From contig CALIMH010000007.1 of assembly GCA_938028725.1 (NCBI GenBank), positions 62,001-126,000 of the forward strand: DNA of 64,000 bases, read 5' to 3'. Below the pieces are notes generated by a model. It made no database searches. It saw only the letters and a list, made by a program, of their open reading frames with translations, and was not told the origin of the DNA. The translations under genes were made by a program, and so were the position numbers. Origin of the DNA: an uncultured Anaerolineae bacterium. GTDB taxonomy: Bacteria > Chloroflexota > Anaerolineae > J036 > Brachytrichaceae. This document shows, piece by piece, positions 17,770 through 25,797 of this stretch (the stretch's first letter is position 1; every line of letters begins with the position of its first letter).

Positions 17770-18972
17770 ATGGACGATGTGATTGTGGTCGGCGCCGGGC
17801 CAGGTGGATCGGCTGCGGCGCACTACCTGGCTCAGCGCGGCGCGCGCGTGACGCTGATCGACAAGGCGCACTTCCCGCGCGACAAAACCTGTGGCGACGG
17901 GCTGACGCCGCGCGCCGTAGCCATGCTGCAAGACATCGGGCTTTTAGACGAGCTGCTTCACATCGGTCATGTGGTGCGCCAATTCGAGGTGTTTGCGCCA
18001 AACGGTGCCCGCACCAGCGCGCCAATCCGAGCCGGCAGCCAGACGCCAGCAGTGCCCGCGCTGGTTGTGCCCCGCTTGCGATTGGATGACGCGCTGCGCC
18101 AGCGCGCCATTGCGAGCGGCGCCGCGTTCTTCCCCGATGTCCATGTTAGCGAGCTGCGCCCCGAGGCTGATGGCGTGTGGGTGATCGGATCATCGCAACG
18201 TGCTAGCTTTCGGCGCAAGGCGCACCTAGCCGTGATTGCCACCGGCGCGAGCACCAGCCTGTTGATACGGATGGGCGTCTTAAAGCAGCAGCCACAGGTG
18301 CTCGTTGCCGCGCGCGCCTACTTCGAGGACGTACGCGGGCTTGGCGACACTTGGACGTTGCGCTTCGACCATGTGCCCATGCCTGGCTACGGTTGGGTCT
18401 TCCCAACAGGCTCAAGCAGCGCCAACATCGGTGTGGGCTACTTCAAAGAGCAACGCCGCGCCTCGGCTGTTGCACCGTTCGAGCGATTCATCCACAGCCC
18501 TCCCCTGCGCGACATGATGATCTCGGCCAAACAAGCCGGGCCAGTCAAAGGCTTCCCGCTGCGAGACGATTTCCTCACTGCGCCGACGTTTGCCGCACGC
18601 ACGCTGATCGTCGGCGAGGCGGCCGGGTTGGTCAATCCACTCACCGGCGAGGGGATTGACTATGCGCTGGAGTCAGGCCGCATCGCCGCAACGCACGCGC
18701 TGGCCATGCTGCATGACGGCGACTTCTCCACCGAACGTTTGCACGCCTACGACACGGCGCTGCGGGCGCACTTTCAGGCGCTGTTTGCTTTTTGTCTCAC
18801 CGTGCGGCGCTGGGCGATGCGTCCTTGGGTGCTCAACGGACTGGTGATGCTGGCCAACCGACGCACAGACCTGCGCGCCCGTTTAGTAGACGTGGTGCTG
18901 GGTGGCGCGCCCATCACAGGCAAGCTGACGGTTCGCCGTGTCTTGAAAGCGCTGCTCACCCCAAAACAATAA
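17770..18972 (+). CDS. geranylgeranyl reductase family FAD-dependent oxidoreductase
   Basis: The 400-residue protein has the FAD-binding GAGPGGSAAAHYLA motif at residues 8-21. The family signature FPRDKTCGDGLTPRAV follows, and later LIVGEAAGLVNPLTGEGIDYALESG, the second FAD contact. Members reduce isoprenoid chains of (bacterio)chlorophyll (BchP), menaquinone or archaeal-type lipids. Because bchYZ are elsewhere in the window, a BchP role is possible, but the sequence fits the broad TIGR02032-type family better than a specific BchP. Co-transcription with photolyase suggests light-associated expression. Confidence 0.85.
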   Translation: MDDVIVVGAGPGGSAAAHYLAQRGARVTLIDKAHFPRDKTCGDGLTPRAVAMLQDIGLLDELLHIGHVVRQFEVFAPNGARTSAPIRAGSQTPAVPALVVPRLRLDDALRQRAIASGAAFFPDVHVSELRPEADGVWVIGSSQRASFRRKAHLAVIATGASTSLLIRMGVLKQQPQVLVAARAYFEDVRGLGDTWTLRFDHVPMPGYGWVFPTGSSSANIGVGYFKEQRRASAVAPFERFIHSPPLRDMMISAKQAGPVKGFPLRDDFLTAPTFAARTLIVGEAAGLVNPLTGEGIDYALESGRIAATHALAMLHDGDFSTERLHAYDTALRAHFQALFAFCLTVRRWAMRPWVLNGLVMLANRRTDLRARLVDVVLGGAPITGKLTVRRVLKALLTPKQ

Positions 18973-18973
18973 A

Positions 18974-18997
18974 GCGCGCTGCTCGCTCGCAGCGCGC
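18974..18997. terminator. shared bidirectional terminator hairpin between reductase and dps
   Basis: An 8-bp perfect stem GCGCGCTG/CAGCGCGC encloses an 8-nt loop. Read on the minus strand it is followed by TTTATTGTTTT, so it should end dps transcription. On the plus strand no T-run follows, but the hairpin sits directly after the reductase stop. Confidence 0.7.
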
Positions 18998-19034
18998 CTG
19001 GGGATCGCTAAATGTTGCAAGCCTCAGCAAGGTG

Positions 19035-19526
19035 CTACTGAAGATGCGCTTCCAGAAACCACAGCCACTTATCCAAGCCACGCGAAATCTCAGTGAGCAA
19101 GTCGGCAGTATCCAAGTCATTGGCGTGCGTGGCGACCTCGATAGCAGCGCGCATCGCCCTCGCCGCTTCAGCGTAGCGGGCAGCCAGCGCGTCTGTGACA
19201 GCAAGACCGTTCACCACATCTTCGGGGAACTCCGCTATCTCCGTGCCAGCAGCAGCCATGCGCAACGTGCCGAGTGCGTAACCACCTAGCGCGACAGCGC
19301 GCTCAGCCACGTCATCAATGTAGTGCTCCAGTGCTTCGGCCAGCTCATCGTAGAGCTTGTGAAGAGCGATGAATTGCTCGCCCTTCACGTTCCAATGAGC
19401 ATGCTTCGTTTGACTGTGTAAGTCAACCAGGTTGGCGAGTTGTCGGTTTAGCAAAGCCACCATTGCCTCGCGGGTCTCTGCGGGCAGGTCGTTCCGTGTC
19501 TTGAAGGCTAAGGCAACTGTTGTCAT
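19035..19526 (-). CDS. dps: Dps-type DNA protection ferritin
   Basis: The 163-residue protein matches the ferritin-like Dps family in length and motifs. The inter-subunit ferroxidase residues are in LHSQTKHAHWNVKGEQFIALHKLYDEL (His, His, then Asp/Glu), and the C-terminal helix has DLLTEISRGLDKWLWFLEAH. Dps forms 12-mers that store iron and protect DNA from oxidative damage. The N terminus is short, with no Lys-rich DNA-binding tail, so it may protect mainly by iron oxidation. An AGAGGAG site precedes the ATG. A 23-bp inverted repeat at 19594-19616 may be an operator. Confidence 0.93.
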   Translation of the reverse strand: MTTVALAFKTRNDLPAETREAMVALLNRQLANLVDLHSQTKHAHWNVKGEQFIALHKLYDELAEALEHYIDDVAERAVALGGYALGTLRMAAAGTEIAEFPEDVVNGLAVTDALAARYAEAARAMRAAIEVATHANDLDTADLLTEISRGLDKWLWFLEAHLQ

Positions 19527-19593
19527 AGGACGCTCCTCTGCTCTAAGCCAGCTCAGAAACGCAGTCAGTGACGAGGCGTGATGTTGCTACAGC

Positions 19594-19616
19594 GCAGCTA
19601 TGTCTATCTTAGCTGC
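19594..19616. promoter_or_regulatory. inverted repeat upstream of dps, candidate operator
   Basis: GCAGCTA and its complement TAGCTGC are separated by 9 bases, 68 bases upstream of the dps start. On the minus strand a TAAGAT hexamer that could serve as -10 lies inside it. The binding factor is unknown. It does not match the 7-1-7 layout of Fur/PerR boxes. Confidence 0.35.
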
Positions 19617-19794
19617 ACCATGCGCGAGAGCCGCACGATGTTCATAGCCATCTCAGCAGCATTCGGATGCAGCCGGCAGCCGTCCCAAGCAACGCCGGCT
19701 ATCTGCGATTTGGCAATTCGTGATGCCGAACCATGCTGCAGCGCTGGCGAAGTGCTGTTGTGGGTTCGCAGATACATCGCCGACTAAGCGCTGC

Positions 19795-21336
19795 TCAATC
19801 AGTCAGCGGCCGGCCTAGCGGCATGGCACGCCCATGAATAGCTTCACGCATCGCAGCACGGTCGTCCCAGGCGTACTCCGTGCGGCCAAAGCACAACGAC
19901 TGCTCGTGACCCTTGCCACAGGCTACCACCGTATCTCCCTCGCGCGCCAGTTGACAGGCCGTGAGCATTGCCTGACCACGATCCGGCACGTGAATCACCT
20001 CGGCACGACGCGGGTTGGCGGCTTCCGCGCCGCGCTGCATTTCGGCCAGGATCGCCTCCAGCGGCTCGCGGCGCGGATCCTCTGCAGTGAACACAGCCAC
20101 ATCCGCTAGCTCCGCCGCGATGCGCCCCATTAGGTAGCGCTTTTGCACATCGCGCTCGCCGGCACAGCCGAAGACGCAGATCAACCGACCCGGTGTGACG
20201 CGCCGCAGCGTGACCAGGCAGTTCTCCAGCGCGTTGGGCGTGTGGGCAAAGTCCACCACCGCCAAGTAAGGCTGCCCCTCATCAATGCGCTCCATACGCC
20301 CAGGGACACCTGTGAGCGCAGCAACACCCTGCTGAATAGCCGCGACGGGGACGCCCAACAGCAGCGCGGCGCTAGCCGCAGCAAGCACATTGGAGACGTT
20401 AAACTCGCCGATCAGGTGAGTGCGCAGGGGGAGCGCCAGCGGCGGCTGCGTGTGACGGAAGGCATAGGCCTCGATGTAGCCCTTGGCATGGTCCACGCGA
20501 GGCGGGTATAGCCAAAGGTGATCGTAGCGGCCATTCGGCTGAATCTCGCGCGAGTAGAAGGCGCGCCGCTCAGCAGGCTTGCCTAGCAAGTAGTTAAACG
20601 AGAACGTGTCATCGGCGTTTAGCACGTGTGCGCGCGCCATGTCGAACAATCGCCCCTTGGCCGTCCGGTAGGCCTCGCGGCTGCCGTGCAGGTCAAGATG
20701 CTCATGAGTGATGTTGGTGACCACTGCCACATCGAAGTCGCAGCCGTCCACGCGGTGTTGTGCCAAGCCGTGTGAGGTGACCTCCATCACGCAGTGGGTT
20801 GTGCCGGCGTCGCGCATCTGGGCCAAGTAGCGCTGTACATCGTCAGCATCAGGCGTTGTGGTGTGCAGACCAGTATCCAACGTGAGATGCCCGATCACTG
20901 CGTTTACCGTGCTGATCATGCTGGTCTGAAAGCCTGCTGCTTTCAAGATGTGGAAGAGCAGGTTGGTGGTGGTGGTCTTGCCATCAGTGCCGGTCACGCC
21001 AATCAGCGTGAGCGCGCGAGAGGGGTGACCATACCAAGCGCTGCACAGATGAGCGAAGGCCTGCCGGCCATTTGGGACGACCAGGCTCAGCACAGGCAAG
21101 GCGGAGAGCTGTCGCTCGCTGATGACAGCAGCGGCGCCACGTTGTAGCGCGTCGCCAATGAAGCGGTGGCCGTCCAGTTCCACACCACGATAAGCGACAA
21201 AAGCCCAGCCCGGCCTGACCTTGCGCGAGTCCGCAGTGATACCCGCAATAGTCAGATCTGGGCGATCCGCAGGGTAAGGGATGCCGGCCTCGGCGCATAA
21301 GCGAGCGAGCGAGCGCAAGGGAGAAGCAGCGTGCAT
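19795..21336 (-). CDS. murE: UDP-N-acetylmuramoyl-tripeptide synthetase (MurE-like)
   Basis: The 513-residue Mur ligase has the ATP-binding GVTGTDGKTTT motif. The substrate-binding region is CVMEVTSHGLAQHRVDG, followed by NITHEHLDLHGSREAYRTAKGRLF with the carbamylated Lys. The C-terminal domain reads AEDPRREP where E. coli-type diaminopimelate enzymes read DNPR. It adds the third stem-peptide residue to UDP-MurNAc-dipeptide in the cytoplasm; the amino acid (ornithine is reported for Chloroflexus) cannot be fixed from sequence. Two in-frame ATGs exist. The second (21336) is preferred because a TACACT -10 box ends only 3 nt before the first. No other mur gene is adjacent. Confidence 0.9.
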   Translation of the reverse strand: MHAASPLRSLARLCAEAGIPYPADRPDLTIAGITADSRKVRPGWAFVAYRGVELDGHRFIGDALQRGAAAVISERQLSALPVLSLVVPNGRQAFAHLCSAWYGHPSRALTLIGVTGTDGKTTTTNLLFHILKAAGFQTSMISTVNAVIGHLTLDTGLHTTTPDADDVQRYLAQMRDAGTTHCVMEVTSHGLAQHRVDGCDFDVAVVTNITHEHLDLHGSREAYRTAKGRLFDMARAHVLNADDTFSFNYLLGKPAERRAFYSREIQPNGRYDHLWLYPPRVDHAKGYIEAYAFRHTQPPLALPLRTHLIGEFNVSNVLAAASAALLLGVPVAAIQQGVAALTGVPGRMERIDEGQPYLAVVDFAHTPNALENCLVTLRRVTPGRLICVFGCAGERDVQKRYLMGRIAAELADVAVFTAEDPRREPLEAILAEMQRGAEAANPRRAEVIHVPDRGQAMLTACQLAREGDTVVACGKGHEQSLCFGRTEYAWDDRAAMREAIHGRAMPLGRPLTD

Positions 21337-21348
21337 GGGGATCATCTA

Positions 21349-21354
21349 AGTGTA
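21349..21354 (-). promoter_or_regulatory. -10 box of murE
   Basis: TACACT (minus strand) lies 12 nt upstream of the preferred ATG and 3 nt upstream of an earlier in-frame ATG. This implies a very short leader. Confidence 0.5.
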
Positions 21355-21384
21355 GCGGTGCGATACGCCTGAACAACGGCGTCT

Positions 21385-23187
21385 TCAGCGCGAGGCCTCG
21401 CGCCGCTGGAGATACTCCTCGACGGTGCTCATTGGGGGGCGCTCGCGTTCCTCGATCTGCTCCACCTCCAGGTAGTAGCCGCCTTGCCCGTAACGGATCA
21501 GCTTCATGCTTTTGTTCACGTCCTCGATGAAGCGACGCTCGTAGCGAGATTCGAGCTTGCGCATCACAGCCTGGATGATCGCGAACGACATTTTGCTCAG
21601 CGCCTCTAGCGTCTGGTTGCGATGGATGCGCTCAAGCAAATCCACCTGTGCGACAGCCGACAAGCCAAACTTCTCGTAGATGTCTATGAGCAAGCCGATC
21701 TCGACGCCGTAGCCGGAGAAGAATGAGCACTGTTCCAGCGCAGCGCGCCGGCCACCATACTCGCCAGATAGCGGCTGGATAACGCCGGACAGCTCTGGGT
21801 AGAAGAGGTTGATCAACGGGCGAGCAGTCAGCTCAGTCACGCGCCCGCCGGCGTCGGCTTGGATGCGTTCACCCACGCGGAGCGGGCGGCGGTAAAAGCC
21901 CTTGACAAACTGCACGCGAGGATTGACCAGCATCGGCCCAATGATGCCGTACACAAAGCGCGGATGCACATTCACGATGTCCGTGTCAATCCACACAATG
22001 ATGTCGCCGCGCGTGACCAGCAAGCTCTTCCAGAGCGCTTCCCCTTTGCCGCGTCTGGCCTGCAAGCGCGGCAGCAGCTCTTGGTGCACATACACCGGCA
22101 CGCCCAGTTCAGCAGCAATCTCGCGCGTGCGGTCGGTGGACTGAGAATCTATCAGCACGATCTCATCCAGCAGCGGCACTTCGTCAAACAAAGCGCGCTT
22201 TATTGTGCTGATCACGTTGCCAACAGTTTCCTCCTCGTTCAGCGCAGGGAGCGCTAAGCTGATGGTGGTGTTTTGTTGACGCTTCAGGTCAACGAGCTGG
22301 TGCAAGTTGTCGAACTCATCCGCTTGAAAGGTGTTTTCAGCAAACCACTTGTCCACCAGCAGCGAGATGGCCTTCGCGCTCGCGCGCGCATCAAAAGTTG
22401 TAGGAGCTGGTTGGCGGGTGGCAACAATCAGCACGGCACAGGGTGCCTGCGCGATCAGCGCGCTGGCAACGTAGCCGACCCCAGCGGGTGCAGTGGCACC
22501 GAGCACCAACAAGTCAACTTGTTTCGCCTCATCCAAGATGCAGCGAAGGGTGTCGTCGGTTTCAATCGTGCGCTGAGAGACTTCGGGCATATTAGCGAGC
22601 ACACGGCGCAGTGGCTCGAACGCCTCATCCTCCGACGGCGAACGGCCGCGCAAGCGGACGTGCAAGCTGGTGAGCTGCTGGGGGCGCAGGTTCAAGCCAA
22701 TGCGCAGCGCCAGCTCGGAGAACGGCCCGCCGCGCACCGCCGCGAGCACACGCTGGGGAGGGGCCAAGAGCGGCCCTCGCAACAGCGCGATGTTGGCCGG
22801 CGGGTAACGCAACACATCGCCCACCTCCACGCCCAGCGCAGGCAAGTGATGCTGGATATCCAAGACCACCAGGTCAGGCGCCTCTTCTTCGATCACCTGC
22901 CGCAGGTCAGCCCACGGCTGAGTGGTCACCAGCACTTGCGAGCGGGCGCGCACCGAAGCCTCGCGGCTGAGCTGTCGCAAGTGTCGCCGCAGCTCTTGGG
23001 CTGTTGCAGCACCCATGCTCAAGCTAGCATTTGCCGGCAACGGCACCACGCCAATCAATGTCACATCGCCGGCGGATAGCTGCTGCGCCAGCTGGAGCGC
23101 CTCATCCGAACGGCCACCATGCACCCACGGCACTATCACGCGGCGCAGTGATGCGAGCTGAAGATGGCGCTTGTGTTGATCAGTCAA
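21385..23187 (-). CDS. gpgS: universal-stress-domain/glucosyl-3-phosphoglycerate synthase fusion
   Basis: Residues about 10-290 of this 600-residue protein form two UspA-like domains (RRVIVPWVHGGRSDEALQLA; QVDLLVLGATAPAGVG). Residues about 300-595 form a GT81/GT-A glycosyltransferase with LPALNEEETVGNVI, LIDSQSTDRT and the metal-binding DTD of WIDTDIVNVHPRFVYG, as in GpgS. GpgS transfers glucose from an NDP-glucose to 3-phosphoglycerate, the first step to the compatible solute glucosylglycerate. The start is a TTG with a GAGGAGGTGAACC ribosome site; the longer open frame overlaps the upstream gene. It is the last gene of a four-gene cluster. The Usp part may sense nucleotide or stress. Confidence 0.82.
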   Translation of the reverse strand: MTDQHKRHLQLASLRRVIVPWVHGGRSDEALQLAQQLSAGDVTLIGVVPLPANASLSMGAATAQELRRHLRQLSREASVRARSQVLVTTQPWADLRQVIEEEAPDLVVLDIQHHLPALGVEVGDVLRYPPANIALLRGPLLAPPQRVLAAVRGGPFSELALRIGLNLRPQQLTSLHVRLRGRSPSEDEAFEPLRRVLANMPEVSQRTIETDDTLRCILDEAKQVDLLVLGATAPAGVGYVASALIAQAPCAVLIVATRQPAPTTFDARASAKAISLLVDKWFAENTFQADEFDNLHQLVDLKRQQNTTISLALPALNEEETVGNVISTIKRALFDEVPLLDEIVLIDSQSTDRTREIAAELGVPVYVHQELLPRLQARRGKGEALWKSLLVTRGDIIVWIDTDIVNVHPRFVYGIIGPMLVNPRVQFVKGFYRRPLRVGERIQADAGGRVTELTARPLINLFYPELSGVIQPLSGEYGGRRAALEQCSFFSGYGVEIGLLIDIYEKFGLSAVAQVDLLERIHRNQTLEALSKMSFAIIQAVMRKLESRYERRFIEDVNKSMKLIRYGQGGYYLEVEQIEERERPPMSTVEEYLQRREASR

Positions 23188-23230
23188 AGGTTCACCTCCT
23201 CGAAACGGCTTTATCAACTCGCGTGAACGC

Positions 23231-24481
23231 TCAGGTTGCGCGGGCAGGCGGATGTTGCGAGAGCAAGGGCGCGATGTAGTTTTCGTACAATCCACGCCAA
23301 GTGTAGTGTGCGCGCACGCGGTGTGCGAATCGCCAGCTCGCGTTGTGTTGTAGGGCCTCCTTCACTAGCGCTGCGATTGCCTCTGGCGGGTCGTCGAGTG
23401 AGAAGTAGTGTTGCACGTCGTCCTGGCCAAGCGCACGCAACGGTGCAATGTCGCTGCAAAAGATCGGTATGCGCGACAGCGCCGCCTCAATCAGCGGCAA
23501 ACCAAAGCCCTCCTCCCGGCTGGGCAAAAAGAGTGCATCGGCAAGGCGATAAAAGTCGGAGATCACCGCGTCGGGCAGCGTGCTCTCGCTCAGCTCGACT
23601 AGGAAGTGAGCTGCGCCGTCCAAGCCCAGCGCACTGCGCAAGGCGCGCAGCATGGTGAAGTACGATTTGTTCGCGGGGTTGTGAGCGCCCAAAGGGCCGG
23701 TGACGACTAGCGCTGCGCTCGGCCAATCGCGGCGCAGTGCAGCCAAGGTTCGCAGCGCGAACTCGATGTTCTTGCGCGGCGTGATGCGCACTGGCAGCAG
23801 CAAAATGGGCGAGGCCTCCATCACACTAATACGCTCGATTAGCTCGACCGTGCGCTGCTCCAGCTTGTAGAATTGCGACAAGTCCAAGCCGTTGGGGATC
23901 ACGTGGATCACCTCTGGCGACACATGCAGCAGCTCTGCCAGCTCCTCCCGCCGCGTCTGTGATATGGTAACTTGTACCACGCCCGGCCAATGAATGCGCA
24001 GCAAGTCCCATGGATAGCCCTCATGCAGCTCGGCGCGGTAGCGGGGCGTGGTCCACGCCAAATCGTGATGCCAGAGCACCAAGCGGAACGCAGCGCCGGC
24101 GTTGTGCAGTGCAAACAAGGCGGCGGTGAGCGCCAAGTTTTTGTTGAGCGAGCACACGTTATGTGCGAACACCACGTCCACATCCTTTAAGGCACGTTGT
24201 AGTTCTTCGACCAGCACATCGCGCAGCCGAAAGAACTCCACCCCCACTTCACCGCGGTCGAGCTGTGTCTTCACTGCCAACACCTCGGTGTGGCGAGAGT
24301 CGGCCAAAGGCACGTGGACGAACTGCACGCCGGCATGAAACTGGCCGCCGCGGCCGGCGACCACGCGCACCTCATGACCATGCTGCGCCATCATGCGCGC
24401 ATGATGCGCGATCACGCTCTCTACACCGCCGACGATAGGCGGAGCTGTGTAATGCAACAAAGCCAATCGCATCGCGCTCAC
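23231..24481 (-). CDS. family 4 glycosyltransferase
   Basis: The 416-residue GT-B protein has the N-terminal glycine-rich loop PPIVGGVESVIAHHARMM. The C-terminal nucleotide-sugar site contains LPVRITPRKNIEFAL and the E-X7-E motif SREEGFGLPLIEAA. It is retaining and cytoplasmic. It overlaps the preceding GT4 gene by 4 bases (ATGA). Its position between gpgS and the sugar phosphorylase suggests action on glucosylglycerate or a related solute, for example extending it with mannose or glucose, as known from mannosylglucosylglycerate pathways. That assignment is inference. Confidence 0.82.
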   Translation of the reverse strand: MSAMRLALLHYTAPPIVGGVESVIAHHARMMAQHGHEVRVVAGRGGQFHAGVQFVHVPLADSRHTEVLAVKTQLDRGEVGVEFFRLRDVLVEELQRALKDVDVVFAHNVCSLNKNLALTAALFALHNAGAAFRLVLWHHDLAWTTPRYRAELHEGYPWDLLRIHWPGVVQVTISQTRREELAELLHVSPEVIHVIPNGLDLSQFYKLEQRTVELIERISVMEASPILLLPVRITPRKNIEFALRTLAALRRDWPSAALVVTGPLGAHNPANKSYFTMLRALRSALGLDGAAHFLVELSESTLPDAVISDFYRLADALFLPSREEGFGLPLIEAALSRIPIFCSDIAPLRALGQDDVQHYFSLDDPPEAIAALVKEALQHNASWRFAHRVRAHYTWRGLYENYIAPLLSQHPPARAT

Positions 24482-25797
24482 ACCTGATAGCCGAAGCAGT
24501 CCGCCAGTAGCGCTTCCAGACGCTGTTGAAGGACGGCGAAAGAAAAGTAGCGACGCGCGAGCGCGTAGTTCTCATCAGCCCAACACTCGTATTTGGCTGG
24601 GTTCAGCAGAACATCTCGCGCTAGCTTCAGCGTCGCCTCGCTGATGAAGCCATTGAACTCGATCACACGAAAACCCTTCGGTTTGATGTCCACCTCATAA
24701 ATCGAGTAGTTGTTGACCAAGAGGGGACGACGGTAGTAAACGGCTTCCAGAAAGGCGTTGCCAAACCCCTCAATCGTGGAGGGATAAGTGACGAGGTCAG
24801 CATGAGGGTAAACATCGCCCAGCGTGTACACCTTGCGCCCATCCGCCAGCCTGCTGCGATGTTCCTGCACGATCTCCGCCTCGAAGCGCACGTTGACGTT
24901 GAGCAAAGCAGCATACTCGCGCACACGGTGCTCATAAGTGTCGCCCTCGTCGCCGGAGGCGTGTGAGATCACCAGCTTTGCCGGCAGCTCCAGGCGACGC
25001 GCCAGCTCAATGGCGTGCTCGATGCCCTTGCGCTGGATCACGCGCGTGGGTTGCAAAAGCAAGTACTCGCCCTCCATCATGCCAAAGCTCTGTCGCACAT
25101 CGCTCGCATAGTCATCCGGCGGCTGCGGTGGATTGTCGAAGTCCATCACGTTGGGGATCACCCGTGCCGTCACCCCCACACGCCACGCCAGCTCGCTTGC
25201 CTGCAATGTGTTGATGACCACATGTCGGATAGACATAGCGCGAGGTGGGAACGCTGCGGCGATGTAATCTTGCACACAATTCAGGGTGAAGCGTTGGCGC
25301 TCCCATACAAAATCGTGGTGGTGCGCAATGGTCGGGATGCCGGTCTCTGTGATCACTTCGGCAACCGCCAAGCCCAACGGCAGATTGAGCGGGATGGCCA
25401 GCGCGTTCTCGACGATCAGCAAGTCAATCTCAAAGCGATGCAAAAAGTCGTAGATCGCTTCCTTGAAGTAGTGCTTCAGCTCATCCACGCGGCGCGAGAG
25501 GCGCGGAGGGCGCACATAGGCGAGGCAATGCGGGCGGTGATAGCGCTTCTCCGAGTCGGGTTGCAAGTGTCCGTTGGGGTTGAAAGCGATCTCGTGCAAG
25601 GCCAGAATCTCCGGGTGGCGATAGAAGGCTTCGGGCACGATCATGCTTCGCTCGGCGGGGCGGTCACACTGTCCAGCGAAGTAGAAACAACAGTGACCAA
25701 GCCGCTCCAACACGGCCGCCCACTTGGCAGTTTCCAACGAGACGCCATCGGTGCCGGCAAAGCGCGTAGAGAGAAAGCCTATGTTGCGTCGTGTCAT
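24478..25797 (-). CDS. family 4 glycosyltransferase
   Basis: The 439-residue GT-B protein has an N-terminal FLSTRFAGTDGVSLETAKWA, a His-rich IAHHHDFVWERQRF segment, and a C-terminal donor site with PTRVIQRKGIEHAI and TYPSTIEGFGNAFLEA (E-X7-E). It differs from the neighbouring GT4 and is a likely mannosyl- or glucosyltransferase of the retaining type. It overlaps both neighbours by 4 bases, so translation of the three genes is chained. Clustering with gpgS suggests a role in glycosylated glycerate synthesis. Confidence 0.82.
   Translation of the reverse strand: MTRRNIGFLSTRFAGTDGVSLETAKWAAVLERLGHCCFYFAGQCDRPAERSMIVPEAFYRHPEILALHEIAFNPNGHLQPDSEKRYHRPHCLAYVRPPRLSRRVDELKHYFKEAIYDFLHRFEIDLLIVENALAIPLNLPLGLAVAEVITETGIPTIAHHHDFVWERQRFTLNCVQDYIAAAFPPRAMSIRHVVINTLQASELAWRVGVTARVIPNVMDFDNPPQPPDDYASDVRQSFGMMEGEYLLLQPTRVIQRKGIEHAIELARRLELPAKLVISHASGDEGDTYEHRVREYAALLNVNVRFEAEIVQEHRSRLADGRKVYTLGDVYPHADLVTYPSTIEGFGNAFLEAVYYRRPLLVNNYSIYEVDIKPKGFRVIEFNGFISEATLKLARDVLLNPAKYECWADENYALARRYFSFAVLQQRLEALLADCFGYQV

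Noticed and set aside
17770-18972. Firm assignment of the FAD enzyme as BchP
   Set aside because: The motifs are common to the whole geranylgeranyl reductase family; without phylogeny the substrate cannot be fixed.
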